Translations under genes and position numbers: made by a program
Shown: positions 7,638 through 17,466 of the stretch, one piece after another
Layout: each line of letters opens with the position of its first letter
How positions within the stretch are numbered: position 1 is the stretch's first letter
The notes under the pieces: model-generated
Told to the model about the DNA's origin: nothing
The model's input: only the letters and a program-made list of their open reading frames with translations
Databases searched by the model: none
Origin: Prosthecobacter sp.
GTDB taxonomy: Bacteria; Verrucomicrobiota; Verrucomicrobiia; Verrucomicrobiales; Verrucomicrobiaceae
Direction: 5' to 3'
NCBI RefSeq assembly: GCF_014879935.1
Contig: NZ_JACSRD010000086.1
Location: 1 to 48,106 of the forward strand
DNA length: 48,106 bases

Positions 7638-8450
7638 ATGTCATCTCCCCCCGTCGTTCTCACCATCGCAGGTTCAGATTCCTCCGCCGGAGCGGGTGTT
7701 CAGGCCGACTTGAAGGCGATCTCAGCACTCTGCGGCTACGGCTTGAATGCGCTGACCAGCGTCGTGTCGGAAACGCCCGGCATCGTGTCGCAGGTGCGGC
7801 TGCTGGACGCGGATTTCATCGCCGATCAGATGCGGGTGCTGTTTGAAGGCTTTCCCGTGGCCGCGGCGAAGACCGGCATGCTCGGCGGCCGTGAACAGGT
7901 GCTGGCGGTGACGCGGACGTGGAAACAGCACGCCCAGGGCCGCATCCCGCTCGTCGTCGATCCGGTCATGGTGGCCACGAGCGGCGGCAAACTGCTGGAA
8001 GACGAAGCCGTGCGCACCTTGATCGACGAATTGCTCCCTCTGGCGACCTTGATCACGCCGAACATGGATGAGGCCCGGGTGCTGTGGGATCGCGACGTGA
8101 CGACGGTGGAGGACATGGAAGCCTGCGCCCGGAAGCTGAGCGCACGTTTTGGCACCGCCGTGCTGGTCAAAGGCGGCCATTTGCGAGGCGAGGCGGCAGA
8201 CGTGCTTTGTCATGCCGAATCCATCACCTGGCACACGGCGCCGCGAACGGCCGGTGTCCACACTCATGGCACGGGTTGCACGTATTCGGCCGCCATCGCC
8301 ACCTGTCTGGCTCGCGGCATGACTCTGAATGACGCGGTGGCCGAGGCGAAGCAGTTCGTGAGCCGGGCGATCGCACAGCATTTCGCGTGGCAAAGTGCTG
8401 GCGCGGGTGTCGTTCATGCTCTCAATCATCTCCAGCAGACCCCCGCATGA
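7638..8450 (+). CDS. thiD: hydroxymethylpyrimidine/phosphomethylpyrimidine kinase
   Basis: ThiD phosphorylates HMP and HMP-P in thiamine biosynthesis. The 270-residue protein has all family marks: LTIAGSDSSAGAGVQADLK at the N-terminus, ALTSVVSETPG, KTGMLGG, VVDPVMVATSGG, LITPNMDEA, VLVKGGH and the anion-hole motif HGTGCTYSAAIA. The start is ATG 7638; the frame is open further upstream but those residues do not belong to the family. No TPP riboswitch motif is visible in the 146 bp separating it from the divergent apaG, and no other thi gene is adjacent. Its stop overlaps the start of the next gene (ATGA at 8447), suggesting coupled translation with the S41-like protein, an unusual partner. Confidence 0.95.
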   Translation: MSSPPVVLTIAGSDSSAGAGVQADLKAISALCGYGLNALTSVVSETPGIVSQVRLLDADFIADQMRVLFEGFPVAAAKTGMLGGREQVLAVTRTWKQHAQGRIPLVVDPVMVATSGGKLLEDEAVRTLIDELLPLATLITPNMDEARVLWDRDVTTVEDMEACARKLSARFGTAVLVKGGHLRGEAADVLCHAESITWHTAPRTAGVHTHGTGCTYSAAIATCLARGMTLNDAVAEAKQFVSRAIAQHFAWQSAGAGVVHALNHLQQTPA

Positions 8451-9544
8451 GAAGCGCCGCCGCCATTTTGATCCTCACGACCTCCGGATTCGCCGCCAGC
8501 GGCCCGGAATCGCAGGACATCAGCCAGGCGGGCATCCAGACGGCGTTCCGCATCCTGCAGAAGGAGTACATCCGCAGCAACGACCTCACCTTCGATGTTT
8601 TGAACCGGGCCGCCCTGGCCGGACTGCTGCAGCGGCTCGATTTCGGCGCGGAGTTGATTCCGAAGAAGCTCGAATCTGTGCCGAACGCGCTCAAAGGCGT
8701 GCAGGCAGAGCTGCTCACGCCGCAGATCGCCTATCTGCGCCCGCAGGCGATCACGAACCAGGAAGTGACCGAAGTGGAGCAGCAGTTGCGCCAGTTTGCC
8801 GAAGCCAAGGTGACGCATCTCATCCTTGATCTGCGCACACCAGCGCCTCCGGGTGATTTTGATGAAGCAGCCGCCTTGCTGAGCCTGTTTGTGCCCAAGG
8901 GCGAGACACTCTTCAAGATGAAGCAGATGGGTCAGAATTCAGCGGAGAGTGAAGTCAACCGTCGCGATCCGCTTTGGACGCAGCCGCTGCTCGTCCTGGT
9001 GGACGATGAGACGAACAACCTCGGCGAAACGATCGCCGCCGTGCTGCGGCAGCGGAAACAGGCGCTCTTGATCGGCACGGCCACACGCGGCGGAGCCGTG
9101 CGCTACGAGACGGTGCCGGTGGATGCCGAATGGTCGCTGCGCTTCGCCCGTGCCGAGGTGTTGCTGGCTGACGACAGCTCCGTGTTCAAGAAGGGCTTGA
9201 AACCGGATTTCGCAGTCGCCATGACGCCCACGGCCAAACGCCTCGCCTTCGAGGCAAGTCGCGAAAAGGACGTGAAAAGCACCATCACCGACCGCCCGAG
9301 GTCCCGCTTCAACGAAGCGGCGCTCGTGGCCGAAAAAAATCCCGAGCTCGAGACTTACATCCGCCGCTCAGCCGGCGAACCACTGCCTGAGGATGCGCCG
9401 AAACCGTCGGACACCGTGCTGCAACGTGCCGTGGACGTGATTCAGGCACGCAGCCACTTTCAATCGGCGAAGATCGACTGGAAACGCAAGGCTCCGGTCA
9501 ACCATGAACCACCCGCGATGAAGGCGATTCCTGTGAAGCCATGA
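8447..9544 (+). CDS. secreted S41 (tail-specific protease) family protein, probably non-catalytic
   Basis: A 365-residue protein with a weak signal peptide (RSAAAILILTTSGFAAS). The middle resembles the C-terminal processing peptidase fold: IAYLRPQAI, VTHLILDLRTPAPPGDFDEAAALLSLF (the LDLRxNxGG strand of S41 enzymes, here LDLRTPAPPG), and LLVLVDDETNNLGETIAAVLRQ followed by LLIGTATRGGAV. In active S41 enzymes the second block reads roughly VNxxSASASE with a catalytic Ser; here that position is Asn-Asn-Leu-Gly, so the nucleophile seems lost. A PDZ domain is not obvious. It overlaps thiD upstream and the IF-1-like gene downstream by ATGA junctions. Function is unknown; a binding or scaffold role is possible. 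Confidence 0.72.
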   Translation: MRSAAAILILTTSGFAASGPESQDISQAGIQTAFRILQKEYIRSNDLTFDVLNRAALAGLLQRLDFGAELIPKKLESVPNALKGVQAELLTPQIAYLRPQAITNQEVTEVEQQLRQFAEAKVTHLILDLRTPAPPGDFDEAAALLSLFVPKGETLFKMKQMGQNSAESEVNRRDPLWTQPLLVLVDDETNNLGETIAAVLRQRKQALLIGTATRGGAVRYETVPVDAEWSLRFARAEVLLADDSSVFKKGLKPDFAVAMTPTAKRLAFEASREKDVKSTITDRPRSRFNEAALVAEKNPELETYIRRSAGEPLPEDAPKPSDTVLQRAVDVIQARSHFQSAKIDWKRKAPVNHEPPAMKAIPVKP

Positions 9545-9753
9545 TGGAGATTCCCCAGAAGATCGAAACGACAATCACGATCCAGGAGGTGCTCAGCCCG
9601 CGCACCTGCCATGCCTCGCTGCCCAATGGCAAGATCGTCTTCGGTTTCATCTCCAAGGACGCTCCCGAGTTTCAACTCGAAGTCGGCGGAAAGGCGCGCG
9701 TGCAGATGGATGTGGCCGATTTTTCCCGTGCCGAGATGCTGAACGCGGCATGA
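9541..9753 (+). CDS. IF-1-like small OB-fold protein
   Basis: A 70-residue protein whose length and pattern resemble translation initiation factor IF-1 or an S1 domain: ITIQEVLSPRTCHASLPNGKIVFGFISKD corresponds to the IF-1 strands V-EVLPNA-FRVELENG-EVLAHISGK, and VGGKARVQMDVADFSRAEM to the GDKVKVELSPYDLTKGRI end. It lacks the final basic TYR/R tail typical of infA, so it is more likely a paralogue than the essential factor. ATGATG offers two starts (9541 or 9544); 9541 overlaps the upstream stop as ATGA and is preferred. A nucleic-acid-binding role is inferred from the fold only. Confidence 0.65.
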   Translation: MMEIPQKIETTITIQEVLSPRTCHASLPNGKIVFGFISKDAPEFQLEVGGKARVQMDVADFSRAEMLNAA

Positions 9754-9777
9754 GGCAGGCCGGACCGACCTGCCTCA
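9751..9777. terminator. bidirectional stem-loop between convergent genes
   Basis: A 9-bp perfect stem (TGAGGCAGG / CCTGCCTCA) with a 9-nt loop sits between convergent genes and includes the stop codon of the IF-1-like gene. There is no T-tract, so termination strength is uncertain. Confidence 0.5.
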
Positions 9778-9792
9778 CCGCATCACAGCGGC

Positions 9793-11238
9793 TCAACTGA
9801 TCTCCGGAACCACGAAGGGCTCGCGATACTTGTCTTTCAGCATGCCGTTGGCGGCATCGTTGTCGCTGAAGCGCTCGGCTTTGCCATCCATCTTCAAAAC
9901 GGGGCCGAGGGTGAGCTTGTCCTTGGCCAGATCGACCTCGTTCTTCGCCAGATGCTCCTTCATGCGCTCAAAGGTCTCCGCGGCAAACCTGTCACCTTTG
10001 ATCATTTCGAGAATCGCGTCCGGGTTCTGCTTCTCGCCGAGGCGATGGCTGATGTTGCCGGTGTGGCAGAGAGCGCTGGAGAGATGACCTTCCAGGATGT
10101 CCGCGTGCAGATCGTCCACGCGGCGGCTGCGGCAGGCGTTGATGAAGTTTTTGAAGTGGTCTTCGCTGCCAGAGAATTTCTTGATCTCCTTGCCGTCCTT
10201 GTCCAGCACCTGGGCGCTGCTGTAGCTGCTGACGACCACGGTGCCGCCTTCGCATTCGACGATCACGCCGACACCAGCGCCTTTGTACTTGTCCATGTCC
10301 TTGCCATCCTTCGCGGACGGCAGACCACGCACTTCAAAGATCAGCGGAGCCTTCTCGTAGCCGTGGTAAATGATCTGCGTGTTCGCGGTCTCGCCATCGT
10401 CTTCATAGCCGAGACGGCCACCGACGCTCCACACGGTGGGAGACAGCTCCATCTCACCGAGGAACCAGCGGGCAATGTCCATCTGGTGGATGCCCTGGTT
10501 GCCGAGATCGCCATTGCCGTAGTCCCAGGTCCAGTGCCAGTCGTAGTGCAGCTTCTTGCGGGTGAGTGGCTTCTTCGGTCCCGGTCCGCACCACAGGTCG
10601 TATTCGACGCTTTCCGGCACCGGTTGCTCGCCCTCGGTCTTGCCGATGCTGTTGCGGCGCTTGTAGCAAAGTCCGCGGGAGACAAGGACTTTGCCGAGAT
10701 TGCCATCCTGCACGTATTTCACCGCCGCCGCCAGGCCTTCACGGCTGGAACGGGCCTGCGTGCCGGTTTGCACGATCTTCGAGTGCTTGCGTGCCGCGTT
10801 GACGATCTGGCGGCCTTCCCACACGCAATGGGACACGGGTTTCTCGACATAGACATCCTTGCCAGCCTGGATTGCCCAGATGGCGGCCAGCGCGTGCCAG
10901 TGATTCGGCGTGGCGATGCTCACGGCGTCGATGGACTTGTCGTCAAACACACGCCGCATGTCGGTGTATTGCGTCACCTTGATTTTTTCCTTGTCCAGCG
11001 CCTGCACGTGCTTGCTCATCACGTTGCTGTCCACGTCGCAGAGAGCAGCCAGCCGGACGCCTTCGTTCTTGAGGCCTTTGTAGCCACTGATGTGTCCGGC
11101 ACCCCGGCCGCCAAAGCCGATCACGGCCATGTTGATGGTGTCACCCGGGCTCTTCTGCGCCCAGGAGGTTTTGGCGATGTAGAAAACGCCGGTGGAAGCG
11201 GCGACGGACTGGGTGAGAAAGCGACGGCGGTTGGTCAT
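9793..11238 (-). CDS. Tat-exported Gfo/Idh/MocA family oxidoreductase
   Basis: NAD(P)-dependent sugar or polyol oxidoreductase family, in a secreted form frequent in planctomycetes and verrucomicrobia. The N-terminus MTNRRRFLTQSVAAS is a twin-arginine signal, implying export of a folded, cofactor-loaded enzyme. A Rossmann glycine motif (VIGFGGRGAGH) follows near residue 40, then AALCDVD, the family signature VEKPVSHC near 135 and the probable catalytic His/Asp block GNQGIHQMDIARWFLG near 245. Length (481 residues) fits the exported subfamily. The start at 11238 is chosen for the Tat signal; the frame opens 75 bp further upstream without a plausible signal. It is divergent from a sulfatase, suggesting shared use in degradation of sulfated sugars (inference). 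Confidence 0.9.
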   Translation of the reverse strand: MTNRRRFLTQSVAASTGVFYIAKTSWAQKSPGDTINMAVIGFGGRGAGHISGYKGLKNEGVRLAALCDVDSNVMSKHVQALDKEKIKVTQYTDMRRVFDDKSIDAVSIATPNHWHALAAIWAIQAGKDVYVEKPVSHCVWEGRQIVNAARKHSKIVQTGTQARSSREGLAAAVKYVQDGNLGKVLVSRGLCYKRRNSIGKTEGEQPVPESVEYDLWCGPGPKKPLTRKKLHYDWHWTWDYGNGDLGNQGIHQMDIARWFLGEMELSPTVWSVGGRLGYEDDGETANTQIIYHGYEKAPLIFEVRGLPSAKDGKDMDKYKGAGVGVIVECEGGTVVVSSYSSAQVLDKDGKEIKKFSGSEDHFKNFINACRSRRVDDLHADILEGHLSSALCHTGNISHRLGEKQNPDAILEMIKGDRFAAETFERMKEHLAKNEVDLAKDKLTLGPVLKMDGKAERFSDNDAANGMLKDKYREPFVVPEIS

Positions 11239-11318
11239 GGGGTCATGAAAAACGCCATCTGCACCGAAGCCTTTCCTTTTTGACAAAGCTGCAAGCGCTT
11301 CTTCGTTAGCCATCCGCC

Positions 11319-12791
11319 ATGCTTCGTCTCCTACCGATCATCTCCCTGCTTTTCATCAGTTCGCTTCACGCAGCGACCCGGCCCAATGTTCTCTTCGTGC
11401 TCTGCGATGACCTGCGGCCTGATGCGCTGGGTTGCTACGGGTCGAAGCACGTCAAGACGCCCCACATCGACCGCCTCGCCAGCGAGGGCGTCCGTTTCGC
11501 AAACACGTTCTGCACCACGTCACTCTGCTCGCCCAGCCGTGCCTCCATCCTCAGCGGGCTCTACGCCCACACCCACGGCGTCACCGACAACTTCACCGAA
11601 TATCCGGCGTCGATGCCGAGCTTTCCCGGCATCCTGCACGACAGCGGTTACGCCACAGCCTATTTCGGGAAGTACCACATGGGCGAAAACAACGACGAAC
11701 CGCGTCCCGGATTCGACGTCTTTGTGACCCACAAGGGCCAGGGCAAGTACTTCGACACCGAATGGAACCTCAACGGCAAAAAACGCGAGGTCATCAAGGG
11801 CTACTACACCACCGTCGTGACTGATCTGGCGATGGACTGGCTCAAGCAGCAGAGCCCGGACAAACCGTGGTGCGCCTTCATCGGCCACAAGGCCCCGCAC
11901 AGCTTCTACACACCGGAGCCGAAGTATGAGCATGCTTTCGATGACGTGCGCGTCCCCTACCCTGCCACCGCCTTCCACCTTGATGACAAGCCCGCCTGGA
12001 TGAAGCAGCGCCTCTATACCTGGCACGGCATCTACGGCCCGCTGTTTGAGTGGCGGAAAAAGTTCCCGGATGACCGTCCGGAGGCGGTGAGGGATTTCGA
12101 AAACATGGTCCACGGCTACTGGGGCACCGTTTTGAGCGTGGATGACAGCATCGCACGCCTGCGCGAATGGCTGGAGGAGACCAAGCAGCTCGACAACACC
12201 ATCATCGTCTTCATGGGCGACAACGGCCTGCTCGAAGGCGAGCACGGCATGGTGGACAAACGCACCGCGCATGAGCCCAGCCTGCGCATTCCGATGGTGG
12301 TGCGTTATCCCGGCCTCGCGAAGGCGTCCAAGGTCGTCCCGCAGCAGGTTCTCACCGTCGATGTGGCCGCCAGCATGCTGGAACTCTGCGGCGCTCCCGC
12401 CTTGCAGAAAACGCACGGCAAGTCGTGGGTGAAACTCGTGCAGTCGGGCGATCCCGACTGGCGCACGAGCTGGTTCTACCACTACAACTACGAGAAGCAG
12501 TTCCCCTACACGCCGAATGTCCGTGCCGTGCGCACCGACGACTGGAAGTACATCCATTACCCGCACGGCGATGGCAGTCCGGACAAGCATCTGGCCGAGC
12601 TTTACGACCTGAACAACGACCCTGGCGAAACCAGGAACCTCATCAACGATCCCAAGCTCGCCGGGAGAGTCGCCGAACTCCAGGCTGAGCTGACGAAACT
12701 CATGCAGGCGACCGGATTGACTGCCAAAACCGACACGATGCCCGTGGACCAAGGCGTGAAGAGCGAACTCCCAGACGCGAAGATCCGGTGA
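11319..12791 (+). CDS. secreted sulfatase (FGly type, CSPSR)
   Basis: Family S1 sulfatase that hydrolyses sulfate esters in the periplasm or outside. A signal peptide ([17 protein letters not shown]) is followed by [14 protein letters not shown] (metal-binding Asp pair), [19 protein letters not shown] and the formylglycine signature C70-S-P-S-R with ASILSG. Later come YFGKYHMGE, the metal site [12 protein letters not shown] with Asp-Asn, and a C-terminal DUF4976-like end ([13 protein letters not shown]). All key residues are present and the 490-residue length is usual. Maturation needs Cys-to-FGly conversion. The gap to the divergent oxidoreductase is 80 bp. Substrate is unknown, but GEHG-type enzymes often act on glycosaminoglycan or algal sulfates. 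Confidence 0.94.
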   Translation: MLRLLPIISLLFISSLHAATRPNVLFVLCDDLRPDALGCYGSKHVKTPHIDRLASEGVRFANTFCTTSLCSPSRASILSGLYAHTHGVTDNFTEYPASMPSFPGILHDSGYATAYFGKYHMGENNDEPRPGFDVFVTHKGQGKYFDTEWNLNGKKREVIKGYYTTVVTDLAMDWLKQQSPDKPWCAFIGHKAPHSFYTPEPKYEHAFDDVRVPYPATAFHLDDKPAWMKQRLYTWHGIYGPLFEWRKKFPDDRPEAVRDFENMVHGYWGTVLSVDDSIARLREWLEETKQLDNTIIVFMGDNGLLEGEHGMVDKRTAHEPSLRIPMVVRYPGLAKASKVVPQQVLTVDVAASMLELCGAPALQKTHGKSWVKLVQSGDPDWRTSWFYHYNYEKQFPYTPNVRAVRTDDWKYIHYPHGDGSPDKHLAELYDLNNDPGETRNLINDPKLAGRVAELQAELTKLMQATGLTAKTDTMPVDQGVKSELPDAKIR

Positions 12792-12845
12792 TTGGCATCT
12801 TGCCGAGAGCCTCTGCCGTTCGGGAACTTTCATGGCGTTCCTACT

Positions 12846-13067
12846 TCAAGGGGCTTTCGACTTCTCGCGAGGGGCACAGATTGTTCCAACGGTTCCGCCC
12901 ACAACGGCCCCGAAAACAATCAGAAGCGGCCAGAGCAGCGGCCCGCCCACGTCACCCGACAAGCCCGCCGCGACAAACAGAAGCAGCGGAACCAGACACC
13001 CACAGCCAAGGGATCCACGCAGACACCCTGACGCACGTCGTCGTTTCGGCGCGCGACTCGGCTGCAT
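12846..13067 (-). CDS. small putative membrane protein
   Basis: A 73-residue reading frame on the minus strand with a basic N-terminus (QPSRAPKRRRASGCLRG) and two hydrophobic stretches (CLVPLLLFVAAGLSG and LLWPLLIVFGAVVGGTVG), fitting a small inner-membrane hairpin protein. It lies in a 449-bp gap that otherwise holds no convincing gene. The start could be ATG 13067, an adjacent GTG, or TTG 13121; none has a clear ribosome site. The overlapping plus-strand frames here are Arg/Pro-rich and look like shadows. Not assigned to any family I know. Confidence 0.42.
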   Translation of the reverse strand: MQPSRAPKRRRASGCLRGSLGCGCLVPLLLFVAAGLSGDVGGPLLWPLLIVFGAVVGGTVGTICAPREKSKAP

Positions 13068-13240
13068 CACGGGTCGATGTCGTCGCTCATGCGCAGTGGA
13101 TGTTGTTGTGCAGGACGCCAATCAATGGCCAGGCAGCGGCCCAAGGTTGGTCAATGAGGCGCAAAACTTGGCCAGCAAGAAGATAACTTCTTGTAAACAC
13201 GACAGACAATGAGACACCGTCTCATCTCTTCCCAGCCGTC

Positions 13241-14854
13241 ATGAACCGACTTCTCGTTCCCATTCTTGGCCTCGCCGGACTTTTGTCCGCCCAAAGCTTG
13301 CCAGATGCTCCACAGCCCCCTCCGGCCGCACCATCACCTCCTGCACCCGCCCCGAAGCCTGTGACGTCCGATCCTGGGTCTGTCTCCGCGGCGACCTCGC
13401 CTCCAGCTTCGAATGCCCCGCTTCCGCCGATCCAACCAGCGCCAGTGAAAGTGCCTGTCGTGCCGACTTTGCCCACGGGAGCGCCGCCAAACATCATCGT
13501 GATGCTCATCGATGACATGGGCTGGACGGACCTCGGCTGCTACGGCTCGAAGTACTACGAGACGCCGCACATCGACCAGCTGGCGAAGGACGGCATGCGC
13601 TTCACGCAGGCCTATTCCGCCTGCACCGTGTGCTCGCCCACGCGTGCGGCCATGATGACGGGGAAATCCCCTGCCCGCCTGCACATCACGGACTGGATCG
13701 CCGGCCATGTGCCGGACAACGGACGCCTCGTGATCCCGAAATGGACGATGCACCTGCCTTTGGAGGAGGAAACGATCGCCGAACGGCTCAAAACACGTGG
13801 ATACGCCACCGCGAGCATCGGCAAGTGGCATCTCGGCGAGGATGCGTTTTATCCGACAAAACACGGCTTTGACGTCAACATCGGCGGCACGCATGCCGGA
13901 TCGCCGCCGAGCTACTTCTCGCCTTACAAGATCGCCACGCTGCCCGACGGACCGAAGGATGAGTTCCTGCCGGACCGCCTGACGACCGAGGCGGTGAAGT
14001 TCATCGACAAGAACCAGGCGAAGCCCTTTTTCGTCTATCTGCCCCACTACGCCGTCCACACGCCGATCATGGGCAAGCCGGAAGTCGTGGCGAAATACCA
14101 AGCCAAACCGGCGGCGGGCGGCCACAGCAATCCGGTTTATGCCGCGCTCGTGCAGGGCGTGGACGACAGCGTCGGCACGCTGCGGGCCAAATTGAAGGAG
14201 CTGAACCTCGACCAGAACACGCTCTTCGTCTTCACCAGCGACAACGGCGGCCTGAGCCACCTCGTGCGGCCGGACGGCTGGACACGCGGCCCCACGGACA
14301 ACAGCCCGGCCCGTCTCGGCAAAGGCAGCGCCTATGAGGGTGGCGTGCACGTGCCGCTGATCGTTTCCTGGCCTGCGCTGGTTAAACCCGGCACCACCTG
14401 CGACGTGCCAGTCATCACTTACGACCACGTTCCCACGCTGCTCGCCGCCACGCAGACGCCGCTGAAGGAAGGCCAGGTCGTCGATGGCGAGTCGCTGCTG
14501 CCTCTGCTCGGCCAGACCGACACGCTGGCCCGTGAGGCGATCTACTGGCACTACCCGCATTATCATCCTGGCAGCGCCCGTCCTTACAGCGCCATCCGTG
14601 AAGGCGATTGGAAACTGATCCTCTTCCACGAGGACAAACACGTCGAACTCTACAACCTCAAGCTCGACGCCGGCGAGGCCGACAACCGGGCTCCGTTCGA
14701 ATCGATCCGTGCGATGCAACTCCGCGACAAGCTGAACGCCTGGCTTGAAGCCACGGGAGCGCAGATCCCCGAGACGAATCCGAAATACGATCCCGACAAG
14801 CCGCTCAACGAGCCGAAGAAAGGCAAAGGCGAGGGCAAAAAGAAGGCGGAGTAG
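13241..14854 (+). CDS. secreted arylsulfatase (FGly type, CSPTR) with Pro/Ala-rich linker
   Basis: Second S1 sulfatase. A signal peptide (NRLLVPILGLAGLLSA) is followed by about 60 residues rich in Pro and Ala, a flexible linker, before the catalytic domain PNIIVMLIDDMGWTDLGCYG. The formylglycine signature is C131-S-P-T-R with AAMMTG; IGKWHLGED, VYLPHYAVHTP, FTSDNGG and GGVHVPLIVSWP complete the arylsulfatase-A-like pattern. A Lys/Gly-rich tail ends the protein. All metal and catalytic positions I can check are present. It is transcribed toward a second Tat oxidoreductase 125 bp downstream. It probably works with the other sulfatase on a sulfated glycan (inference). Confidence 0.94.
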   Translation: MNRLLVPILGLAGLLSAQSLPDAPQPPPAAPSPPAPAPKPVTSDPGSVSAATSPPASNAPLPPIQPAPVKVPVVPTLPTGAPPNIIVMLIDDMGWTDLGCYGSKYYETPHIDQLAKDGMRFTQAYSACTVCSPTRAAMMTGKSPARLHITDWIAGHVPDNGRLVIPKWTMHLPLEEETIAERLKTRGYATASIGKWHLGEDAFYPTKHGFDVNIGGTHAGSPPSYFSPYKIATLPDGPKDEFLPDRLTTEAVKFIDKNQAKPFFVYLPHYAVHTPIMGKPEVVAKYQAKPAAGGHSNPVYAALVQGVDDSVGTLRAKLKELNLDQNTLFVFTSDNGGLSHLVRPDGWTRGPTDNSPARLGKGSAYEGGVHVPLIVSWPALVKPGTTCDVPVITYDHVPTLLAATQTPLKEGQVVDGESLLPLLGQTDTLAREAIYWHYPHYHPGSARPYSAIREGDWKLILFHEDKHVELYNLKLDAGEADNRAPFESIRAMQLRDKLNAWLEATGAQIPETNPKYDPDKPLNEPKKGKGEGKKKAE

Positions 14855-14861
14855 GTTCCAA

Positions 14862-14950
14862 GTTTCAGGTTTCAGGTTTCAGGTTTCAAGTTTCAGGTTC
14901 GAGGTAGGCGGGCAGCCGATCTTGAAACTTTGAACCTGAAACATGAAACA
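14862..14950. repeat. GTTTCAG tandem repeat with inverted complement
   Basis: Directly after the sulfatase stop there are about five copies of a 7-bp unit GTTTCAG (with one GTTTCAA variant) at 14862-14899, then about 20 bp of unique sequence, then complementary CTGAAAC/TTGAAAC units at 14921-14950. The two blocks could fold into a long imperfect hairpin. It sits just upstream of the next oxidoreductase gene and may terminate or be a slipped-strand repeat. Confidence 0.75.
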
Positions 14951-14979
14951 CGGCCTCCGAGGCGCGTTCTAGTTGGACC

Positions 14980-16422
<1,443 letters not shown>

Positions 16423-16432
16423 AGCAACTGGA

Positions 16433-16453
16433 GCGCGGGCCTCCGAGCCCGCA
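16433..16453. repeat. REP-like hairpin related to the palindrome at 6269
   Basis: GCGGGC, loop CTCCGA, GCCCGC forms a stem 13 bp after the oxidoreductase stop. It shares the flanks AGCGCGG and the TCCGA loop with the arms of the REPIN-like element, while stem bases AA/TT are replaced by GC/GC, so pairing is kept. Confidence 0.6.
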
Positions 16454-16600
16454 GCACTCCGCCAAGAGCTTTCGCTCCACTTTTGCAATCGCCTCCACCA
16501 CACCGCCGACCCCGTGCTTTCAGTGGCGCAGACCACATCCATTCACGTCTTCCACTGACGATCCACTGCGGACTCGGAGGTCAGCGCTTGTCTCTACATT

Positions 16601-16775
16601 GGGTCCTTCCCTGATAAGATGGAGCCACCGCGACAGCGGTGGCCTTCAAGCAGGGAGGCCTGGAAGGAAGCATTGACAGACCGCGACCGCGCTGGTGCCC
16701 GTAGGGCACGCAGGAGATAGGCGTCCATGCTTCACGAAGGGCTGACGTGAAGCCGAACCGAATCCGCAGCCCTGG
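16601..16775. ncRNA. candidate structured RNA with H-type pseudoknot (strand uncertain)
   Basis: The 418-bp gap 16423-16840 has no convincing gene. Within it I see TCCTTCC (16604-16610) pairing with GGAAGGA (16662-16668); CCCTG (16609-16613) with CAGGG (16651-16655), which shares two bases with the former; an 8-bp hairpin GCCACCGC-GACA-GCGGTGGC (16624-16643); a 6-bp hairpin GTGCCC-GTA-GGGCAC (16695-16709); and GCTTCAC (16729-16735) with GTGAAGC (16747-16753), whose loop contains AGGGCTG (16738-16744) able to pair with CAGCCCT (16767-16773). The last two 7-bp helices form a compact pseudoknot with connecting loops of 2, 2 and 13 nt. No known RNA class is recognised. Confidence 0.35.
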
Positions 16776-16808
16776 TGATCCTCTGGCAGCAGTGTTGGCT
16801 CACTCCTT

Positions 16809-16826
16809 GGAAGACCGGCATCTTCC
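16809..16826 (-). terminator. stem-loop downstream of the C39-like peptidase gene
   Basis: GGAAGA, 6-nt loop, TCTTCC, 14 bp beyond the stop of the minus-strand peptidase gene. No T-tract follows, so this is a weak candidate. Confidence 0.35.
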
Positions 16827-16840
16827 GCCATGAAATCTAC

Positions 16841-17458
16841 TCACTTCACCTTCTTGATCACCCGTACCGCGTAGATCTTCGCCGTCAGTTCGCTGAGCTT
16901 CACCGGTTTCGTGTCATCACGCAGCGGATCACGCGCGAGGTATTCATGGCCTTCCTTGCCGACAATCACGCACCAGTGCTGGATGCCGCCGATGAGGAAA
17001 TACTTCACGACGGGATACGCGCCGCGTTCCAGGGCGTCGTCCAGGAGCGAATGCTTCGTGACTGGGTGGTATTCGGCCGTCAGGCAGTGATCGGTCACTT
17101 TAGGGATGGCGTTCCAGACCACCCAGCCTTGGGGCAGAAAGCCGTCGGCCTTCTTCAAACGTTCATTCAGTTCCTTCGGCGTCAGTTTGACACCGAGATC
17201 CGAGCAGGCCATCGCCACACTCGTCACGAGGCAGCCGTGACTGCCCAAGGTGCAGTCGGATGGGCCGAGTTGGTCGTTCGCCCAGCGTTTGTCCTTCTGC
17301 AGCAGCGTCTTGCCGCTGTCAGGGAGGCGAATATGCAACTCACGTCCACCTTTCGAGGCAATCGCGGGCGCGAGACGTGCCCAGCAGGTCCGCAGCAACA
17401 CACAACTGGTCGCGGTGGTCACCAGTGCGATCAAACCGATGACCGGCCAGCGGCGCAT
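16841..17458 (-). CDS. membrane-anchored or secreted C39-like cysteine peptidase
   Basis: A 205-residue protein with an N-terminal hydrophobic segment (RRWPVIGLIALVTTATSCVLL) and a papain-like peptidase_C39_2 domain: LLQKDKRWANDQLG (oxyanion Gln), HGCLVTSVAMA (catalytic Cys about residue 76), LTPKELNERLKKADGFL, and GGIQHWCVIVGKEG followed by YLARDP (probable catalytic His and Asp). The triad appears intact. Such proteins cleave peptides outside the cytoplasm; the substrate is unknown. The start could be TTG 17470, overlapping the upstream gene's TGA, or ATG 17458; I prefer the ATG, with AAGGAG about 14 nt upstream inside the preceding gene. It forms an operon with the His-rich lipoprotein. 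Confidence 0.78.
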   Translation of the reverse strand: MRRWPVIGLIALVTTATSCVLLRTCWARLAPAIASKGGRELHIRLPDSGKTLLQKDKRWANDQLGPSDCTLGSHGCLVTSVAMACSDLGVKLTPKELNERLKKADGFLPQGWVVWNAIPKVTDHCLTAEYHPVTKHSLLDDALERGAYPVVKYFLIGGIQHWCVIVGKEGHEYLARDPLRDDTKPVKLSELTAKIYAVRVIKKVK

Positions 17459-17466
17459 GCGCAGGA

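Noticed and set aside
12792-13212. Plus-strand frames of 79-132 codons after the first sulfatase
   Set aside because: Arg/Pro-rich, no motifs, mutually overlapping; the minus-strand small membrane protein is a better explanation.
16640-16680. SRP RNA (ffs) because of GGAAGGAAGCA
   Set aside because: The 11-nt match to domain IV is present, but the flanking bases do not form the required helices and symmetric loop; GGAAGGA pairs better with TCCTTCC upstream.
16646-16831. 61-codon minus-strand frame in the intergenic region
   Set aside because: No ribosome site or recognisable motif, and it overlaps the helices of the candidate structured RNA.
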